Shown: positions 40,632 to 50,073, numbered from the stretch's first letter. The stretch: DNA of 64,000 nt from Ruminococcus_G sp964621905 (GCA_964621905.1 CAZUNG010000016.1:1-64000); one strand, 5' to 3'. Numbers and translations: made by a program. The notes: generated by a model not told the origin, from the sequence alone.

Positions 40632-42917
40632 ATGCAGGACAAGATGAAGTCCCTCATAACAAATATAAAATTAGATGCTGCCACTTTTCATGGTGAGACA
40701 GTAGAGCCTACATATATCAATTTCTTTTTCGGGAAAAATGGGGCTGGTAAAAGCACGGTAGCATATGCGTTTGACCACCCGGAGTGCCTTAAATGGCAGA
40801 CCGGTGTAAATCCTGCCGACTACACGATCCTCATTTACAATCAGGAGTTTATAGATCGCAATCTGGCAAACTACGGTGATCTCAAGGGCGTATTCACGCT
40901 CAGCGAGGAAAACGCTGAGACAAGGAAGCAGATTGATGATAAGACGGAGGAAAGAAAAGGCGTTATAGCTGATGGCAAGCAGGCTGCTGAAGACCGCGAC
41001 AAAAAGAGTGGTGAGCTGAAACCACTGCGCGACGCATTCGAAACTACCTGCTGGGATGATACGGAGGATATAAGAAAGAGCTTTGACCAGACGCAGAATG
41101 GCAAGAAAAAGAAGCTCCAATTTACAGATGAAGTGTTGTCCGGGAAGCACTCGCCGATTGAACACAAAAAAGAGGATATTCAGAAGCTATACGATATTGC
41201 CTATGATCCAAAGGCTCGGAAATATCCACTATTTAAGTCCACTGGTGATTTGGAAGGCGAATATGATCTGTCCGGTGAATGTCATCTCGGTGAAAAAGTA
41301 ACCAGCCGGAGCGAGACACAGTTTGCACAGTTCATGAAGGCACTGAATGCGACCGAATGGGTGAAACAAGGCCATGCTGATTATGTGGTTGGCCATGATG
41401 ACGACAAGTGTCCGTTCTGTCAGAGAAAGTTGCCGGACACCTTTGAAAAGGATATCGCAGAGGCCTTTGACGAGGGATACCAGAAGGCTCTTGATGCTTT
41501 GGAATCTTTCGAAGCGGAATACGCAAGAAAGATGGCAGACCTGCTTGAGCTGCTGAAAAATAATCTGAGCGATGTATTCCCAAAGGTTCAGACCGCAGAA
41601 TACGAAAAGCTCGTGGCGCAGCTTGAAACTGTCATTACAGAGAATGAGCAGCTGATAGCAAAGAAACGGACTACACCGGGTGAGGCCGTGACGCTCAAAG
41701 ATACAGATACCATTCTCTCTGATATTGATACAGCCGTAGCGGGTATCAATGAACTGATTCAGGAGAATAACGACATCGTAGCTACCAAGCCGGATAAGCA
41801 GCTCGAATGCTTCAATATGGTATGGGAGGAAATCGCATTTATCCTGAAGGATAAAGTGGCGGCCTATACAAAGAGCAAGGGCGATATCGAGGCTGAAGCT
41901 AAGAGACTGGACGGAGATGTCAAAAAGCTGCAGGAGAAATATAAAGCCCTGTCGGCTGAAATTAATAAACTCAATGCCAGCGTGATCAACACGGCGACTA
42001 CGGTGGAAAGTATCAATGCCCACCTAAAGGATTCTGGATTTGAAGGATTCCGGCTCCGCGAAAAGGAAGGCGTCAAAGGTACTTACGAGGTTATCCGGGA
42101 GGATGGCAAGGTCGCGGAAAAGCTCAGCGAGGGTGAGCGTAACTTCATTGCTTTCCTGTACTTTTACCACTTGGTGCGCGGCAGCCAGACCGAGACGGAC
42201 TCCGGCAAGGATAAGGTCGTGGTCATAGATGATCCTGTTTCCAGTATGGACTCCAGTGCGCTCTTTATCGTCAGTGCGCTGGTGCGTGAAATGTTGGGTG
42301 TATGCAGCAATAACGTCCGACTGGAAGACCACGAATATAAAGGAAAGTATATTCAGCAGATTTTCATCCTGACGCACAATGCCTTCTTTCACAGGGAGAT
42401 CACATACAATCAGGTTAGCCATTATCGGTATGTTTCGTTCTTTAAGGTAAGCAAGAAGAATAACATCTCGACTGTAGAGAAATGCGTCATTGAGGCTACA
42501 AAGGTTTCTGAGAAGGATAGAAACTTCAATCCGGTTCAAAACTCCTATGCAGCTCTCTGGCGGGAATACGAAAAACTGGATGCGCCGATTCCGCTTATGA
42601 ACGTGATCCGGAGAATCCTTGAATACTACTTTTTACAGTTGTGTGGCTTCGACAGTAGTTTTCTTAGCACTACGGTGCTGAATGCGGTAAAAAAGCAGAT
42701 CATGGACGAGGCTGCCGGTGGCGTTCCAGATTATACGAAATACCATCTCGCACAGGCTATGCTCTCTTATATAAACAGATCAGATGCTTTTAACGACGGA
42801 CTCCACTTTGTAGATGAAAGCATTGATTGTGACCAATACAGAAGCGTATTCTATTCCATCTTTGAAGTGATGAATCAAGGACAGCACTTCAAGCACATGA
42901 TGGAGGAGGCAGAATAG
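40632..42917 (+). CDS. AAA_13-type ATPase with zinc-hook coiled coil (RloC/PrrC-like)
   Basis: 761 residues. Walker A GKNGAGKST (34-42), the family segment LIYNQEFIDRNL, long coiled coils with a CPFC hook (C260, C263), ABC signature LSEGERN (~498) and Walker B VVVIDDPVSSMD (~530). This plan (split ABC head, coiled coil, CxxC hook) matches RloC anticodon nucleases. The C-terminal region has LWREYEKL and RRILEYYF, compatible with the PrrC/RloC nuclease part but not proof of it. The ATG at 40632 is 7 nt after GGGAG. Part of a broken BREX-like locus; could also be a non-nuclease OLD/SMC-like defence ATPase. Confidence 0.82.
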   Translation: MQDKMKSLITNIKLDAATFHGETVEPTYINFFFGKNGAGKSTVAYAFDHPECLKWQTGVNPADYTILIYNQEFIDRNLANYGDLKGVFTLSEENAETRKQIDDKTEERKGVIADGKQAAEDRDKKSGELKPLRDAFETTCWDDTEDIRKSFDQTQNGKKKKLQFTDEVLSGKHSPIEHKKEDIQKLYDIAYDPKARKYPLFKSTGDLEGEYDLSGECHLGEKVTSRSETQFAQFMKALNATEWVKQGHADYVVGHDDDKCPFCQRKLPDTFEKDIAEAFDEGYQKALDALESFEAEYARKMADLLELLKNNLSDVFPKVQTAEYEKLVAQLETVITENEQLIAKKRTTPGEAVTLKDTDTILSDIDTAVAGINELIQENNDIVATKPDKQLECFNMVWEEIAFILKDKVAAYTKSKGDIEAEAKRLDGDVKKLQEKYKALSAEINKLNASVINTATTVESINAHLKDSGFEGFRLREKEGVKGTYEVIREDGKVAEKLSEGERNFIAFLYFYHLVRGSQTETDSGKDKVVVIDDPVSSMDSSALFIVSALVREMLGVCSNNVRLEDHEYKGKYIQQIFILTHNAFFHREITYNQVSHYRYVSFFKVSKKNNISTVEKCVIEATKVSEKDRNFNPVQNSYAALWREYEKLDAPIPLMNVIRRILEYYFLQLCGFDSSFLSTTVLNAVKKQIMDEAAGGVPDYTKYHLAQAMLSYINRSDAFNDGLHFVDESIDCDQYRSVFYSIFEVMNQGQHFKHMMEEAE

Positions 42918-42954
42918 AACATGAAAATAATGAAAATCATAGAGGAGGCTAAAG

Positions 42955-43377
42955 ATGGGTAAAGTTATCAATCGTGTCTCCTTCGCAAGTGCCCAGCGCA
43001 GTGGCCTCCTGAAGCCAATCATCTATTGTGGCGATTTTGCTGATAAAGGACAAGATGCAGAATCAATCAATATAGAACTGGCAAAAGAACTGGAGGCGCT
43101 AAGGCCAAAGCGAAGAACGATGCAACTGGAAGCGTGCTTTAATCGCGTGTTGGATGGCTTGCCGGATAATGTTGTGATAAAGGATTTTGATGTCATATTT
43201 AATCCGGCTTACAAAGTGGACGTTTTGAAGATGCTTGTAGCAGCGTGTAAGAGGAAGCCGTTTAGCGTGATCTGGCCGGGAAAGTATGAGGATGGGAAAC
43301 TGTTCTATGCGGAAGTAGGATACCCAGATTACAAGGTGTTCGATATAAACAATTATGACGTGACCTGCGTCATTTAG
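42955..43377 (+). CDS. BrxF-like protein lacking the P-loop
   Basis: 140 residues. The central and C-terminal parts (INIELAKELEALRPKRR, KDFDVIFNPAYKVDVLKML, PFSVIWPGKYEDGKLFYAE, GYPDYK) resemble BREX type 3 BrxF. BrxF normally has an N-terminal GxxxxGK(S/T), but here the equivalent stretch reads IIYCGDFADKGQD, so nucleotide binding is doubtful. Position before a BrxC/PglY-type gene is the BREX-3 order. From recall of the family, not a search. Confidence 0.65.
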   Translation: MGKVINRVSFASAQRSGLLKPIIYCGDFADKGQDAESINIELAKELEALRPKRRTMQLEACFNRVLDGLPDNVVIKDFDVIFNPAYKVDVLKMLVAACKRKPFSVIWPGKYEDGKLFYAEVGYPDYKVFDINNYDVTCVI

Positions 43378-43389
43378 GAGGAAAGCCAC

Positions 43390-43695
43390 ATGAAATATTC
43401 TCAATTGATCAGCTTTAATCCGATAGAGGACGTCATCCAGCTTGTGACGGCTGAAAACAAAGACAAAGCTCGTGAATACGTTAAGACCTATGTCATGTCT
43501 GATTCCATGGCAGACGCACTGCAGGCTCCAATGATCGATCAACTGCAGATGGATGAGGTTATAGATAATAAAGGTGTTCTTGTTGTCGGTAACTATGGTA
43601 CCGGTAAATCTCACCTTATGTTTGAGCTGATGCAGCATAGCAAATGGGTACTGACAAAAATGTGGATCATCATAGAGCTTCTGAAGATAAAGTGA
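43390..43695 (+). pseudogene. BREX BrxC/PglY-type ATPase (DUF6079-like), N-terminal fragment
   Basis: The first ~85 residues match the start of these ~1200-residue ATPases: YVMSDSMADALQAPMIDQLQ, then Walker A GNYGTGKSHLM. The frame then runs into unrelated sequence (after MQHS) and stops at 43695. GGAGG ribosome site 8 nt upstream. All later BREX genes (methyltransferase, PglZ, helicase) are missing from the window. Confidence 0.78.
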
Positions 43696-43967
43696 GGGCT
43701 GTTCATCCTGCATTAAATGAAATTCTATTTCTAAATAGAGATTATATAAGTTTTCCTGTATATCAGACATGTGTGGTCACCTCTTTGTCAGTATTCCACC
43801 AGGAAGAATCTTTATTCTGTGATGTCGACGGATGTAAGAGTGAAGGATGTGATAGTTTTCATGGATTGTTTGAACAAAATATAGTAAACTGAATAAGAAA
43901 ACAATTTTAATATAACGGGAGGTTTCTTTGGGACAGAGGTGCTGCTGCATATGATATCTGTCTGAGC
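43696..43967. other. No gene recognised (junction debris)
   Basis: A 272-bp stretch after the truncated BrxC-type gene. A cysteine-containing open frame (43644-43892) crosses the junction, has no ribosome site and resembles nothing I know. No repeats, promoters or terminators stand out. Confidence 0.5.
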
Positions 43968-44329
43968 ATGCAGAGGATACTTGGTATCATTTTGCTTTTA
44001 GCAGGTTCATCGTGGACATACGGTATACGGGCTGACATTTATTTTTCACTTTATCTTCTCATTGGCATTTTATCTGGGATTATCATGTATAAAGTGAATC
44101 CGGAAACGCTCTACTGGTCCCTGGCATATTTTTGTGTATCGCAGCGGCGGTTATTAACCTGCAGGCAATGGTCAGGAATACTTATGTAGAATCTACGGCG
44201 AGCATACAGCGTGACTGTGAGCGAAATGTTGTACAGGAAGATTCGATGCTGATGAAAGAATTAGCATGCAGTTTCGGAAAAGGAGACACAACAGAGCAGT
44301 TAGAACGGCAGCGGAGGCAATATCCATGA
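43968..44329 (+). pseudogene. Frameshifted membrane-protein remnant
   Basis: Two frames that join near 44131: QRILGIILLLAGSSWTYGIR...LYWSLAYF in one, then LCIAAAVINLQAMVRNTY to a charged tail in the next. Together ~120 residues with three hydrophobic segments. No identity assigned. Confidence 0.5.
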
Positions 44330-44421
44330 TGATCATTGATATTACCGTTATTGGACGATTTCTATCGGGGGTTCACTGGTTTATCGATATCGTAGGGGCA
44401 TGTGGTTTGGACTTTCACTGA
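44326..44421 (+). pseudogene. PAP2-phosphatase C-terminal remnant
   Basis: 31 codons containing RFLSGVHWFIDIVGA, the third signature (SGVHW...D) of PAP2-superfamily phosphatases, including the catalytic His. The rest of the gene is gone. The following 148 bp to cysE hold nothing recognisable. Confidence 0.6.
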
Positions 44422-44569
44422 GCATGTATTATCTGGCGGTTATAAAGAGAATGGAGTCCACTTGATTATTGTGGTGTCAGCACTTATAATGACAATTAAT
44501 TCCTGTAATGGGTATGAAACCGGTATTGTACCAGTAGTAATAGAATGAGAGGTAGGTAAAAGGGGACTT

Positions 44570-45472
44570 ATGAAAAATATTGTTAGTAATGAGATAATGG
44601 AAGCGGCACAGAAGCTGAGTTTAAATTATCAGGGACAGAAATTATTTGATGTTGCAATCGGCGAGAGACTGCCGAGCCGTGATGTGATCAATTCTATCGT
44701 TGATGATCTGAGAGATATCTCGTTTCCGGGCTTCTTTGGCAGGGAAAATATGGGATATGTATCAAAAGAAAATTTTGCAGGAAATAAGCTTTCACTGATT
44801 TACGATAAATTGTTTCGCCAGATCAAAGTGGCGTTATCATACGGAAACCGTGAAAAGTCATATGAGGAAATAAAAAAAGAAGCGGAAATGAAATGTCTTT
44901 CCTTTATTCGAACAATGGCTGACATTCAGGAAATGCTGATTCAGGATGTGGAAGCGGGGTTCAATGGTGATCCGGCGGCTAAAAGCAGGGAAGAGATCAT
45001 TTTTTCGTATCCGGGCCTGTATGCGATTTTCGTATACCGCTATGCACATGTGCTGTATGAGCTGAAAGTTCCTTTTGTACCAAGAATCATGACGGAATAT
45101 GCACACAGCCAGACCGGAATTGATATCAATCCGGGCGCGCAGATTGGGAAAAGCTTTTTCATAGACCATGGGACGGGAATAGTAATCGGGGAGACAACGT
45201 CTATCGGGGACAATGTGAAGATATACCAGGGTGTTACGCTGGGGGCTTTGTCAACCAGAAAAGGGCAGCAGTTATCCGGGGTGAAACGCCATCCAACGAT
45301 TGAGGATAACGTAGTCATTTATGCAAATACTACAGTTCTGGGCGGTGAGACGGTTGTGGGAGCAAATTCTGTGATTGCCGGAAACACATTTATCACAGCA
45401 TCCATTCCGCCTGACACGAAGGTAGCGTCCACGATGCCTGAGCTGGAAATAAAGCACAGTAAGAAAGTATGA
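44570..45472 (+). CDS. cysE: Serine O-acetyltransferase (EpsC-type)
   Basis: 300 residues: N-terminal helical domain with DLRDISFPGFFG, then a left-handed beta-helix of hexapeptide repeats (GIDINPGAQIGKSFFIDHG, GIVIGETTSIGDNVKIYQGV). The active-site His is in FIDHGTG and the acetyl-CoA loop is GAL...KRHPTIED. It makes O-acetylserine for cysK at 10475. Ribosome site AAGGGGA. An intact core gene inside a decayed neighbourhood. Confidence 0.93.
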   Translation: MKNIVSNEIMEAAQKLSLNYQGQKLFDVAIGERLPSRDVINSIVDDLRDISFPGFFGRENMGYVSKENFAGNKLSLIYDKLFRQIKVALSYGNREKSYEEIKKEAEMKCLSFIRTMADIQEMLIQDVEAGFNGDPAAKSREEIIFSYPGLYAIFVYRYAHVLYELKVPFVPRIMTEYAHSQTGIDINPGAQIGKSFFIDHGTGIVIGETTSIGDNVKIYQGVTLGALSTRKGQQLSGVKRHPTIEDNVVIYANTTVLGGETVVGANSVIAGNTFITASIPPDTKVASTMPELEIKHSKKV

Positions 45473-45495
45473 AAAACGTCAGATAATGGCATGTA

Positions 45496-45544
45496 ACAAA
45501 GCCGGCAATCAGCAGGAATGATTCCTGAGGATTGCCGGCTTTGT
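45496..45544 (+). terminator. Terminator after cysE
   Basis: A 15-bp stem ACAAAGCCGGCAATC / GATTGCCGGCTTTGT with a 19-nt loop. T run is short. Confidence 0.65.
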
Positions 45545-45750
45545 CAGTGCGCAGAAAACATATTACGCTGCTTAATTGATTTATACAACAAAAAAGGATA
45601 TTACAAGTCTGCCTTTTGGAGTGTCTGCATGTTATAGTAATAAATCTAACCGGTAAATACTCATATTGGGGAAATACGGCAAATCAAATGGGAAATTTGT
45701 ATTCATCGGAAGGTTTCGAAGAACTTGTGGAACTGAATCAGTAGGCTCAT

Positions 45751-46510
45751 GAGATTTCGATGAAGATGACAGATTATGAGCAGGAGGGACAAAATTATAT
45801 CGGCCGATTTGCAATGACTGAGGACAGAGATTGTGATATCAAGGTCTATGACTGGCGTTCACCGATTGCCAGTGTGTTCTGCCGATTCGGGCTGAGCGCT
45901 GCAGAACACCTGGCCCCTCCGGTTTGATGAAAGGGGAGGCCAGTCTGAAGCGGCAGTATGAGATCCAAGACAGTAAATTGGAATATTATTTTGATTCCGA
46001 GACGGAAATTATGGATACATACTGATTCAGGGTGTTGCGGGTAGCGGAAAGACAACGGTTGCCCTTCACCGCACAGCCTTTTTGCTGTACCAGGGAGCGT
46101 TGGAAAAGCTTTATGCCAATAATAGTTTAATCATTTCGCCAAATCGCCTGTTTGGGCAGTATATCTCAAAAATTCTGCCGGAACTGGGCGGGGAACATGT
46201 GGCTTCCTATATATTTGAAGAGATCATTGAAACGTATATTCACACCGGTCGGTTTCAGCCTTACCGGGAATTTCTGGAGCTTCTGGCAGAGAACAGAAAA
46301 CGAAAAGGATCTTTATCTGCGTCTGCTGTACGACGGGAGATATGCCAGTAATATCTGTGCATTCACCCGTGAAAATATGTGTACGGGGACGATGTTTTAT
46401 GAAGATGCATGATGTATCTGTTTCCTTCAGCTACTGCAGACGGGGCCGGGAGAGGAGAGCAGAGCGGGCCGCCAGTTCATCATCGATGAGGTCCAGCTTT
46501 ACTTTCAACA
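45751..46510 (+). pseudogene. HelD-like UvrD-family helicase remnant
   Basis: Frames with stops and shifts together carry IGRFAMTEDRD, KVYDWRSPIASVF, the Walker A segment IQGVAGSGKTTVALHRTA, SPNRLFGQYISKILPELG, and later RQFIIDEVQL. An intact HelD is ~700 residues; most of the protein is deleted. HelD removes stalled RNA polymerase in Firmicutes. The 45545-45750 stretch upstream holds only a poorly conserved start of the same gene. Confidence 0.75.
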
Positions 46511-46541
46511 GATAAGTCTGAATGAAAAGGTTATCGTATCG

Positions 46542-46757
46542 TTGAGTATCCATCGGACCGGCAAGCTGCAGATCTTTGAGAAGCGCAGTGACCCGTTTGT
46601 ATTTTTTCCGGAGATGTTCCGTGACTTCAGCGAGGCTGTATGGGAACAGCAGGCAGCTAAGCGCTATACTGATTTTTTGAAATGCAATAAAAATCGTCGG
46701 GTCATGTTCTGGGAACTGGGGACAGGTTATAATGCTCCGGGTATCATAAAATATAAT
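46542..46757 (+). pseudogene. Sirtuin-like remnant
   Basis: About 70 codons with KRSDPFVFFPEMF and VMFWELGTGYNAPGIIKY, which resemble the C-terminal part of SIR2-family proteins in clostridia (LELG.G.NTP..I). Reads on into the following remnant in the wrong frame. Identification is tentative. Confidence 0.4.
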
Positions 46758-46762
46758 ATAAT

Positions 46763-47053
46763 GATATCTATTCTTTCTCTCCGCTGCCTTTTATATCCTA
46801 TACACATACTTCGTATACAAATGCCGGCAGAAAAGGAAATGCAGTGCCGCTGTTTGACTGGGGAAAATATTATGAGAGAAAAGGAAAAACCGTACTGCTG
46901 TTTTCGGTTCAGGTACATCATTCTTTTGTGGATGGAATCCATGCGGGCAAGTTCGCCGGACAGCTTCAGAATTATCTGGATACTTGTTTTCATTTGTATT
47001 ATAATGATAAGAATGATGAACGCGGTAAGATACAGGAGGACTTAGATGGATAA
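46763..47053 (+). pseudogene. Chloramphenicol acetyltransferase-like C-terminal remnant
   Basis: About 96 codons: YSFSPLPFISYTHTSY, VPLFDWGKYYERKGK and the catalytic motif HHSFVDGIHAGKF (HHxxxDG) near the C-terminus are those of CatA-type acetyltransferases. The N-terminal half is absent and no start is visible, so it is not functional. It overlaps the rsmH start by 8 bp. Confidence 0.72.
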
Positions 47054-48095
47054 CCAGGAAAAGAAGCATGAGCGAAGGGTTCGGTATAAAGGAACACATC
47101 CACGGGCTTATAAAGAAAAATATAAAGAACTTCAGCCGGAAAAATACCCGGAAACTGTAAAGCACGTGATACAAAAAGGCAGTACGCCGGTTGGAATGCA
47201 CATTTCAATATGTGTCAGTGAAATATTGAAGTTCCTCCAGATTCAGCCGGGCCAGAGAGGGCTTGATGCAACGCTGGGATACGGCGGACATACGCTGGAA
47301 ATGTTGAAATGTCTGCAGTCAAAAGGTCATATCTATGCACTGGATGTAGATGCCGTCGAATCGGCTAAAACGCAGGAGAGACTTGCGGGACTGGGCTATG
47401 GAGAGGATATTCTGACGATTAAGCATCTGAACTTTGCCGATATCGATCAGGTGGCCGCAGAGGCGGGGGCTTTTGATTTTGTGCTGGCGGATCTGGGCGT
47501 ATCTTCCATGCAGATCGACAACCCGGAGCGCGGATTCTCCTATAAACATGACGGACCGCTCGACCTGAGACTGGATTCGGAGAGGGGGATATCCGCTGCA
47601 GAACGATTGCGGGACATATCCCGGGAAGAACTGCAGGGAATGCTGATTGAAAATGCAGACGAACCCTACGCCAAAGAGATAGCGCAGGCTGTTGTGTCAG
47701 CTAGGAAAAGGGGAATGAATATTTCCACGACATCACAGCTGAGAACGCTCATCGGGGATACGCTGAGCCGGATGAAGCTTGAAAATCCAAAAGAGGCAAT
47801 CAAGAAATCGTGCCAGAGAACATTTCAGGCACTTCGGATAGATGTCAACAGTGAGTATGAAGTTCTGTATGAATTCCTGGAAAAACTGCCGGATGTTATG
47901 GCAAAAGGAGGACGCGCTGCCATCCTGACTTTTCACTCGGGGGAAGACCGGATTGTAAAAAAATCCTTTCAGCAATTGCGGCGTCAGGGAATCTACAGCG
48001 AAGTTGCAGATGAAGTAATCCGGCCGTCAGCAGAAGAATGTATCAGGAACAGCCGTGCACGGTCAACGAAAATGCGCTGGGCGATCAAAGCATAG
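47046..48095 (+). CDS. RsmH-family 16S rRNA (cytosine-N4)-methyltransferase paralogue
   Basis: 349 residues. SAM-binding LDATLGYGGHTLEML, DFVLADLGVSSMQIDNPERGFS, C-terminal AILTFHSGEDRIVKKSF. Longer than standard RsmH (~310) by a basic N-terminal extension (~45 residues), and located away from the division/cell-wall cluster where rsmH normally sits, so it may be a second copy with a different target. GGAGG ribosome site. Followed by the EamA gene. Confidence 0.88.
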   Translation: MDNQEKKHERRVRYKGTHPRAYKEKYKELQPEKYPETVKHVIQKGSTPVGMHISICVSEILKFLQIQPGQRGLDATLGYGGHTLEMLKCLQSKGHIYALDVDAVESAKTQERLAGLGYGEDILTIKHLNFADIDQVAAEAGAFDFVLADLGVSSMQIDNPERGFSYKHDGPLDLRLDSERGISAAERLRDISREELQGMLIENADEPYAKEIAQAVVSARKRGMNISTTSQLRTLIGDTLSRMKLENPKEAIKKSCQRTFQALRIDVNSEYEVLYEFLEKLPDVMAKGGRAAILTFHSGEDRIVKKSFQQLRRQGIYSEVADEVIRPSAEECIRNSRARSTKMRWAIKA

Positions 48096-48123
48096 CGTGG
48101 AAAATATGGGGGAGGAAAAAGAC

Positions 48124-49002
48124 GTGACGGCACAGTTGAAAAATGTATTGGCGATGTCAGCATTCGGAACGCTTGCAGTTTTTATACGTAATATAGAGAT
48201 CAGTTCAATGGAGACTGCCTTCTGGCGTGGTGTCATAGCGCTGGGAGTGCTGTGGCTGATCAGAAAAGTCTTTTACCGGAAAACAACTGTTTCAATGGAC
48301 GGAAAGGAGCGAGCACTTTTGTTCCTGGCTGGCATGGCCGTGGGGCTGAACTGGGCGCTTCTGTTTACAGCCTATGAACATACCAGTGTGGCTGTGGCAA
48401 CTCTGTCGTATTACTTTGCGCCGGTGATCGTTATTATACTCTCACCTTTTTTATTTAAAGAGAGAATGACGGTTTTTCAGTTTGCATGTTTTGTGATGGC
48501 AAGTCTGGGACTTGTGCTGGTGATTGGGACCAGCGGTTTCGGAAATGATGGAAGTTATCTGGGAGTTCTCTGTGGTCTTGGTGCGGCAGTATTTTATGCG
48601 AGTGTTGTGCTGATCAACAAAGTCGTGAAGAATGTCAGCGGACTGGACCGCACCTTTATCCAGTTTTGGGGGGCTGTCGCGCTCTTGCTGGTGGTCCTGG
48701 TAACCACGGAGGGATTTCAGATTCAGAATGCCTCTTCCAAAAGTTTAGCAAATCTGCTGATCGTTGGTGTGGTGCATACAGGGCTTTGTTACTGGCTGTA
48801 TTTCTCTTCGATTAAAGATATGCCGGGACAGCAGACAGCGATTTTAAGTTATATTGATCCGTTTGTGGCAATTCTCGTGTCGGTCATGGTTTTCAATGAG
48901 ACGATACGGCCGGTGCAGGCAGTTGGAGCGGTTTTGATTCTGGGATTTACTTGCCTGTATGAGATCAGAAAGGGAGGTGACTGCATTGCTGGAAATACCT
49001 GA
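48124..49002 (+). CDS. EamA/DMT-family transporter
   Basis: 292 residues with ten membrane helices in two EamA repeats (TAFWRGVIALGVLWLIRK, FTAYEHTSVAVATLSYYFAPV; GLCYWLYFSSIKDMPGQQTAILSYIDPFVA). Exports metabolites or drugs; substrate unknown. GTG 48124 lies 9 nt after GGGGGAGG and is preferred over ATG 48106, which overlaps that site. Confidence 0.86.
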   Translation: MTAQLKNVLAMSAFGTLAVFIRNIEISSMETAFWRGVIALGVLWLIRKVFYRKTTVSMDGKERALLFLAGMAVGLNWALLFTAYEHTSVAVATLSYYFAPVIVIILSPFLFKERMTVFQFACFVMASLGLVLVIGTSGFGNDGSYLGVLCGLGAAVFYASVVLINKVVKNVSGLDRTFIQFWGAVALLLVVLVTTEGFQIQNASSKSLANLLIVGVVHTGLCYWLYFSSIKDMPGQQTAILSYIDPFVAILVSVMVFNETIRPVQAVGAVLILGFTCLYEIRKGGDCIAGNT

Positions 49003-49141
49003 GAGTTTCAATATTGCAGCTCAGCTGAAGAATACCGTCACGGGGAAGCGGATCACCTTTGAAGATGGCAGTTCTCTGCTGTGTACTGTGCAGATGTACG
49101 GGACAATTTATTTCTGTCCTGCATGCCAGCAGATACGATAA
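48986..49141 (+). pseudogene. Fpg/Nei DNA glycosylase, internally deleted
   Basis: A TTG start after AGGGAGGTGA gives LLEIPESFNIAAQLKNTVTGKRI, i.e. the N-terminus (although the catalytic Pro2 is Leu2 as in some clostridial relatives). It is fused in frame to a C-terminal zinc-finger end (GTIYFCPACQQ). Intact enzymes have ~270 residues; ~220 internal residues are missing. 51 codons remain. It overlaps the EamA gene end by 17 bp. Confidence 0.7.
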
Positions 49142-49168
49142 AAAAGCAAAGGAAAAGGGGTTGAAGAG

Positions 49169-49963
49169 ATGAAAAAAGTAACTGCAGTATTTTTTAGTCC
49201 GACCGGGGGGACAAAGACGTATGTGATGGAGATTGCAAAACGTCTGTCAGAAGAGGTGTCTGTCATTGATCTGACAGTGCCGGAAAATCGCAGCAAAGAG
49301 TATACGTTCGGATCTGACGATGTTGTACTTTTTGGAGCACCTGTCTATGCGGGAAGGCTGCCGCAGATGGAGGGCGGAATTTTTGACCGGGTAAAGGGAT
49401 GTCAGACACCTGCCATTTTTAATGTGAGCTACGGAAACCGGGAGTTTGACGATGCACTTCTGGAGGAAATGGAAATCTGCGAGACTAATGGGTTTGTGGG
49501 GATTGCAGCAGGTGCATGGCTTGCGCCGCACACCTTCTCCGACCGCATTGCCGCCGGACGCCCGGATGAATCTGACAAGAAGGCAGTGGAAGAATTTGCA
49601 GGAAAAATCCGGGAAATCTTAGAATGCGGAAATTGGACAAAAGGGGATCTTAAGGTTCCCGGAAATCATCCGTACCGGGATACGATGACAATGCCGTTTT
49701 GTCCCGCGGGAGATGAGACGTGTACAGAATGTAAAAAATGTGCTGCTGTCTGTCCGGTTCAGGCGGTATCAGAGGAAAACCCGAGGATCACAGATGCACA
49801 GAAATGTATTGCCTGTTTGGCTTGTGTGAAACAATGTCCTGAACATTCCAGAAAAGTATCCGGTCCGCAGTTTGACGCTCTCAGAGAGAGGCTTGAGAAG
49901 AACCTTCTGGCGGTGCGTAAAGAACCTGAGATATTTATGGCCGCCGTGTGCGGCGGCAAATAG
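49169..49963 (+). CDS. EFR1-family flavodoxin/ferredoxin protein
   Basis: 264 residues. An N-terminal flavodoxin-like domain with the FMN phosphate loop (FSPTGGTKTY) is followed by two [4Fe-4S] motifs: CTECKKCAAVCP and CIACLACVKQCP. A small electron carrier in the cytosol; partner unknown. GGGG-rich ribosome site before ATG. Confidence 0.9.
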   Translation: MKKVTAVFFSPTGGTKTYVMEIAKRLSEEVSVIDLTVPENRSKEYTFGSDDVVLFGAPVYAGRLPQMEGGIFDRVKGCQTPAIFNVSYGNREFDDALLEEMEICETNGFVGIAAGAWLAPHTFSDRIAAGRPDESDKKAVEEFAGKIREILECGNWTKGDLKVPGNHPYRDTMTMPFCPAGDETCTECKKCAAVCPVQAVSEENPRITDAQKCIACLACVKQCPEHSRKVSGPQFDALRERLEKNLLAVRKEPEIFMAAVCGGK

Positions 49964-49985
49964 TACCATAATACAGGCGAAAGAT

Positions 49986-50011
49986 GAGGAGAAACTATCT
50001 GGTTTCTCCTG
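49986..50011 (+). terminator. Terminator-like hairpin after the EFR1 gene
   Basis: AGGAGAAAC pairs with GTTTCTCCT over a 6-nt loop; only a weak T run follows. Confidence 0.45.
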
Positions 50012-50073
50012 TTGCCTTTGCACGGGTATATTGAGCAATCGGATGCCCTCGTGTATGATAAAAATGGAACTAA

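Noticed and set aside
43644..43892. 82-residue cysteine-containing frame after the BrxC fragment
   Set aside because: Crosses a rearrangement junction, no ribosome site and no recognisable pattern.
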